DNA of 37,049 nucleotides from Reticulitermes lucifugus (Eukaryota; Arthropoda; Insecta; Blattodea; Rhinotermitidae), in contig JAKCWW010001237.1 in NCBI GenBank assembly GCA_026260175.1, forward strand, positions 40,643 to 77,691, read 5' to 3'. Below, one piece after another: positions 32,289 to 37,049 of this stretch. The notes under the pieces were generated by a model. The model did not search any database and was not told where the DNA came from. It worked only from the letters and a program-made list of their open reading frames with translations. Position 1 is the stretch's first letter; each line of letters begins with the position of its first letter. The translations under genes were made by a program, and so were the position numbers.

Positions 32289-33248
32289 TAGCCCTTGTTT
32301 TACGAAAGTTTGTTTTACGCCTTTTTGCTTTAACGCCCCTGGCAAATTTACGCCACTTCTTAATTTGCTCTCCCTCATTTTCGGTTTAACGTCCTTTGGC
32401 TGGTTGCGCTCTTGGACGCTGCCGGGAGATTACGAGTCTCACGGCGAAGAACAAAACTGGGAGGCTGCGCGCTCGCTGTAAAATACGTCAGCCACCGTGC
32501 GCTCGCTGTTTATTTCAGACCAAGTGGTTTAGTTGCGCTTATTTCAGCCTCTTTTCTCGTCTTGCCCGAAAACGCCACGATGATACACCCAATCGAGGAA
32601 CGTAAAAATGACACCAAGGTGAAATCGCAGAACGGTAGTAATATGTATGATCGATCTGTGGGTAATAAAGTGATTGTGTAGTTAAGCCTGTGAGAGTGAA
32701 TTTGATAGTCCGTGACAGAACATCTGTGACAAGCTAAGATAAGGGAACTACACCATCCGTGTCAAGGTTGGTAACCTCGAACTAGGCTGGAACAGAAAAC
32801 TAGACGATGACGAATAACACATCTCATAACTAACCATCACACCTACCTATACTAAATTGGCATAAGCGAAATCCTAACCTAATAGCAACAAAAATCTTAA
32901 TGATGGTAATAAAGTTACTGAGTTGTACAGGCTGTGAGAGTGAGTTTAGTCATCCGTGACAGCGACGATATGAAACATGTACCATCCATGACAAATACAC
33001 GCAATTGTTTACAATTCCTTTTTAATTTACATAGGCTAAAATTAACATTATTTATTTGTATATTAATATCAGTAACACAAGAATAATAAAATATATACAT
33101 GTACATATACCGCATATAAACAGGCTGTCATTTGTATGACTGGCCCTAACCCCTACCTATTTCATTATTTCTTATGGGAATATAATTTACGCCTTTTTAT
33201 TTACGCCCACTTTCTCAGGAATGTAGCTAGGGTGTAAGACAAGGGTTA
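32289..33248. mobile_element. Possible non-autonomous DNA transposon with TA target
   Basis: TA-GCCCTTGTTTTAC at 32289-32303 and the reverse complement of 33234-33248, TA-ACCCTTGTCTTAC, are short inverted ends matching at 11 of 13, each beside TA. TA duplication would fit Tc1/mariner or pogo-type elements. Subterminal TTTACGCCTTTTT occurs near both ends in direct orientation. Inside, a block (GGTAATAAAGT..GTGAGAGTGA.TT..CCGTGACAG) is repeated 244 bp apart. No transposase is readable. The ends are short and one copy is insufficient, so this is tentative. Confidence 0.33.
32661..32990 (+). repeat. Two diverged direct repeats, 244-bp period
   Basis: GGTAATAAAGT followed by CTGTGAGAGTGA and CCGTGACAG begins at 32661 and again at 32905, each followed by ACCATCC-TG-CAA. 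It looks like a degenerate internal duplication within the 32.3-33.2 kb candidate element. Confidence 0.5.
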
Positions 33249-33873
33249 GGTGTATAAAGAAGGGCATTAATTACAATGCAATGGAAGCTTAAAGTATAGC
33301 ATTCCATTTTCATTTCAATAAAAAATAATTGTTACGCATTAAAGAAACTATCATCATTTATTCCACATGGAATGGAATTACGAAATCACATATGTAGGTG
33401 TGGGTCAGAGAGTAATGCATTCAAGGACCGTCGAAATAAATATAGCTAGAGCAGGCGAAGAGAACTGAGTGCTGACTGATTTAAAAGAATTCCGTCTCAG
33501 CAGGAGTGTGTGTGTGTGGGCATCTATGCATACGCGACAATAAGAGCTTTACAAAGTTCAAGAACATCATACTTGCCACCTTCTGCTATGCGATCAGCGA
33601 TATTTAGAGATGGGGAAATACCCACGATTTGGTGACCAAGCTATGGTAAGGTGATGACGTGTTACGAACTCAAGAGAAGCAAGACTGCTGTAATATACAG
33701 TCAGCTTTAGTCATAACAGTTATCACCTGCAGGAATCATTACCGATTACATAGAATTCAGCGGTAATGTGTCTGTCTTGTGTTAGAGAATTACTGTTTCG
33801 CATTTCAGGCTGGAAAACTTTTGAGATATTTAAGTTTTTCCTCAGCATATTTAAGAAAATTCTCTCCTTCCAG

Positions 33874-33949
33874 GCCGTTCTTCACTTATCACCTCATGTC
33901 CCACTGAACACAAGAGAACCCCCACTATTCTATAAGAAAGAGCCGAAGG
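33874..33949 (+). other. Exon-like segment between good splice signals
   Basis: A strong polypyrimidine tract and acceptor (TTCTCTCCTTCCAG) and a fair donor (AAGG|GTAAGA) bracket 76 nt that are open in only one frame (phase 0 in, phase 1 out), reading AVLHLSPHVPLNTREPP and onward. The nearby sequence carries a dispersed-repeat relic, so repeat origin is likely. The segment ends in the phase that a VWC-type phase-1 exon would accept. Confidence 0.2.
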
Positions 33950-34049
33950 GTAAGACAAGTGTTGACAAGCAAAATAAACGTACAAGATTTGGAACAAATA
34001 AGGCCGCATTTAGTTGTATAAGACTACGGATAAAAGAGGAACACCGTCG

Positions 34050-34112
34050 GGAAATTGAGGTTCTTACGGCGGTGTTTGTGAAGACTAAAGTGTTGTGGAT
34101 ACCCAGGCGTGT
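34050..34112 (+). repeat. Fragment of a VFWDI-type dispersed repeat
   Basis: The plus strand reads EIEVLTAVFVKTKVLWI. I recall a widespread insect repeat with the signature EVLTAVxMKSxVFWDI. Its continuation resembles the inverted repeat at 26942-27031. It is at the end of a chance 119-codon open frame (33766-34125), which is therefore unlikely to be a host gene. Confidence 0.42.
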
Positions 34113-34126
34113 CGACTGGGCGTAAG

Positions 34127-35904
34127 GTCCAAGAAGACTTAAACTTTCAAGAACACGACTATCTCGAAAATCCCTCAGAAGCACTTATATAGGAATGATG
34201 CTGGAAGAGTAATTACAGGTGCGAACACCTGGAAATAGCCAGGCGTCTGTAATGTGCAAGTTTTGTACTGGAACGGAAGTGCCTAGCCGGTTGTTTCCTA
34301 GTCCGCAGCCTTGAAAGTACTCAGACAATCCCACATCAAGGTATCGTCGGTGTGTAAACACGTGAAACAAAATAAAGCATTTCTGAAGACAAAATCAAAT
34401 TTGAATATTACTCCTATCACCACAAATTGTTAGAATTCCCACTATTATTTTTTATTGAATCACAATATTTAAAAATTTTACAATTTCAAATTAGTCACTT
34501 TACTTCACACAATACTGGAGAATCAGACTTAGCAGCAAAACTGCATTATCTCCGTCAATCGATAACAGCATCCTGTTCGTAGTCATGCGGGAATTAATTA
34601 CGCCAAAAGAATGGGCGATAGGGGATTACTTGGGGGACAATTAGACGTCCAGTTGGTAATTCTTACGCCTTTCCATACTAGACATTTTACAACTTATTTC
34701 GCATATAAGGTCTAGGCCATTCTGGTGCGAATATATTTGATATCCAAGAAAGGTGGAAGAAATGTGTTTCCCAAAAGTGAAGCCATTTTAACAACAGAAA
34801 TTACACGTTATTGTATAAATACTCCGAAATTAACAAAATTGAAGAATTAAATATCCATTATTTGTAGGAAAATATTTAAACGTGCAAGAAGAGGAGAGCT
34901 AAAGAAAAAGTAATGATTCGTTACAATAGAAATAATATAGTTCAGAGAGTAATAGGTGCCAGATTATTTACACCTGTGGACACTTAATATCTTTTCCAAA
35001 ATAATCGCTGTACACCTTCGTCTGACAGATGTGAAACAGTGATGGTAGTCTTCTTTCCTACTTCTATACATTGCCACTGTGTTTTACTGGGCATAAACAT
35101 ATTTGTTCCCAACATTTTGTAATTAGTTCCTTTTTAGGATTTGCCTTACCGCCTTAATATTAGGTTTCATAACACAAGAAATAACATTTGACGTCTCCTG
35201 GCTGTGTTATTTTGCTTTCTTTTATTTCTTTAACAACCTATGCTCCACACTCATATTCATGTATCTCCCATGGACGCTATGTAGATGAGAAATGAGAATG
35301 TGGCTACATAAACCACACTGCAAACCTAAACTTATATTCTTGTGGCTTTCTTCGTAAAATTTAGGAAGCTATACAAAAGCTCACTCCTTAACACACAAAG
35401 CAGGCCTATTTACACCCAGTAGATACAAACGTGTTATATCGCAACAAATCAAAGATCAGTGTAAAATTTACGACTGTCTTCAATTATTTACTTCATTTTA
35501 GGTTTTTACATCTGAAAGCTAAAGACTTAAGCATTTAAGGCAAAGTGGCTACAGTGTGTATCAGTTGCTCTGACATCAAAGCTGCTCGGCTTTCTGCCCA
35601 CACAATCTATGTTTAATACGTTTCTCAGAATAAACGGCTATTATTTTCTTAAACCGATTGTTCTTTGTAATAGAGATGCAGTGTTTACGTAAGGTAGGAA
35701 CTAAACTTTTAAACATTATCTAGACCAATTTTGGAGTTTATAAAAGTTAAAGACTTCTGATGTTTTTCTGTAAAATTCACAATTGAAGTGTCCAGTTTTA
35801 TAGCAGTATTATAAGTCTAAGTTATTGTGTATCATCACAGACAGCTAGAAATAAGCCTATGTAAACTAATAACGCTTAACTTCAAGCTCATATACGCAGA
35901 TAAT
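34127..35904. other. Non-coding AT-rich stretch
   Basis: No exon, repeat family or RNA structure recognised. Confidence 0.5.
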
Positions 35905-35960
35905 AGCTTCTAGGCTGCGGGCTGGCGGATTCGTATTCCAGAGCAACGCTTATCCGAGCC
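35905..35960 (+). mobile_element. SINE head fragment
   Basis: TAGGCTGCGGGCTGG (35911-35925) is exactly the complement of 20901-20915 in the SINE there, and GGATTCGTATTCC after it is a degenerate box B. Nothing downstream resembles the SINE body. Confidence 0.35.
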
Positions 35961-37049
35961 ACAAAGAAAATTCAAAATGAGGCCATACATGAAATTATGG
36001 TAATCGTATCAATCATGAAATTAAAAATATATGTCACGCACTTATGACAATGTAATTATCACATAGTCGATAAGTCAGCCCTCCCTTTTGCTTGACTATC
36101 ATAAATCTAAGCACTAGTCAAAATTAGGCAAATGTTTGATCAAGACGCGGCTTAAATCATCTTTCAAATGTGGATGATAGCAGTTGGTACTTACATGAAA
36201 TTTATTCTTATGCTCCGCAAGTAGTGGTTTCTGTATCCCTTACTTAAGTTTCTGATCTATAAAAGACAGAGGAGACAAATAATTTTAACATACATTCTTA
36301 AATATGAAATCTTACGGAATTAAACTACCAAAGTAAATTAACCCTTTGGAGGCTGAAATTAATCTAAGTTACATATTTATACAGATTCAGTTCCTACCTT
36401 ACAGGAAACAGAGTACCTTTTAAGTATTAAGACCTGTTGGTTAGTGCTTAATAGGGACATAATCACTGCTTACTATATTGAGAATCTTATGGAGCACATC
36501 AATACACCGTGCATAAATTTTAAAATTAAACATGGCAGTTCAAATTTAGTACCAAAGGCAGATAAATAAAATAGTAAGAAATTTGCCTTTCAGCGGCCCA
36601 GATTTGATACCAGCTTTTATAGACAAAATTACTGATTACCTTTTTTCAGATGGAGGAACATCAAAAAAGAAACTGGAAGCACGATCTGATTTAACACTAG
36701 GAGGAAGTGATATAAACACAGGCAGAGGTAAGAGTGACGAATGAAGTTCCTTCTGTAAGCTTGCTCTGCATTAAAAGAGTGAACATTGACAGTACTATAT
36801 ATCGGATCAAATACCGAGGCTGAGACAGGCCTTGTGCAGCATACACTTTTACTAACAGGCAAATAAAAGAATTCAGTGTTTTATCTTGGTTTTATCCACT
36901 AAAATGTATTTTATGGCTATGAATAGGTCAGAACAATGACTGGACTTACAAAACAACATTCACATCATTACATAATAAGCAACCTCAATAAGCAGGAGGG
37001 GCGACGTCCTTGTGGAACAAGCCTTGCGATATAGGCGCAGTTGCTGCAC
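35961..37049. other. Non-coding AT-rich stretch to the window end
   Basis: No gene recognised. A 77-codon minus frame (36629-36862) has no domain. Confidence 0.5.

Noticed and set aside
33766..34125. 119-codon plus-strand open frame
   Set aside because: Its C-terminal part reads as a dispersed-repeat relic (EVLTAV..K..W) and the N-terminal part looks like AT-rich chance sequence. Only the splice-bracketed piece was kept as a weak candidate.

Overview
This is a eukaryotic, almost certainly insect, intergenic or intronic window. It is AT-rich, has no operon-like gene packing, carries spliceosomal splice signals, and is full of decayed retroelements. Several repeat families (tRNA-headed SINEs, a LINE whose 3' end reads RWEDNIKMDL / WINLAQDRD, and a VFWDI-type dispersed repeat) match what I remember from large genomes of polyneopteran insects such as cockroaches and termites. 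That placement is from recall, not from a search.

Only one host coding segment is well supported: a 198-nt plus-strand exon at 26125-26322. It encodes a complete ten-cysteine von Willebrand factor type C (VWC) domain, is bounded by AG and GTAAGT, and has phase-1 introns on both sides. A 54-nt exon-like segment at 23971-24024 lies about 2.1 kb upstream, has excellent splice sites and is phase-compatible. It may be the preceding exon. The rest of the window would then be introns or flanks of a secreted, multi-domain extracellular protein gene. No other gene, tRNA, rRNA or CRISPR array is supported.

Layout: 0-13 kb is non-coding with scattered SINE fragments, a LINE tail near 6 kb and an old inverted dimer at 7.8-8.0 kb. 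13-22 kb is mostly featureless, with a LINE tail at 19.2 kb and a SINE at 20.8 kb. 22.6-27.0 kb is the most interesting part. It holds hammerhead-ribozyme-like motifs (22.6, 24.25 and 24.95 kb), a nearly perfect 87-bp palindrome, the VWC exon, a Penelope-like GIY-YIG endonuclease remnant, and a SINE inserted into that remnant with an 11-bp target-site duplication. 28.4-31.2 kb is a repeat cluster with a LINE tail, a SINE with a 9-bp target-site duplication, and a LINE that has lost most of its reverse transcriptase. 32.3-33.2 kb may be a non-autonomous DNA transposon. 33.3-37 kb is mostly featureless.

The best candidate for an unusual system is the recurring motif TGANRAT - 4-5 bp stem - loop - stem - GAAAC. 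It occurs at four loci in six copies with different but complementary stem sequences. In three loci it is followed by AC-loop-GU-A. This closely resembles a type I hammerhead ribozyme with a minimal stem III, as known from Penelope-like elements, and a Penelope-like endonuclease fragment is present nearby.
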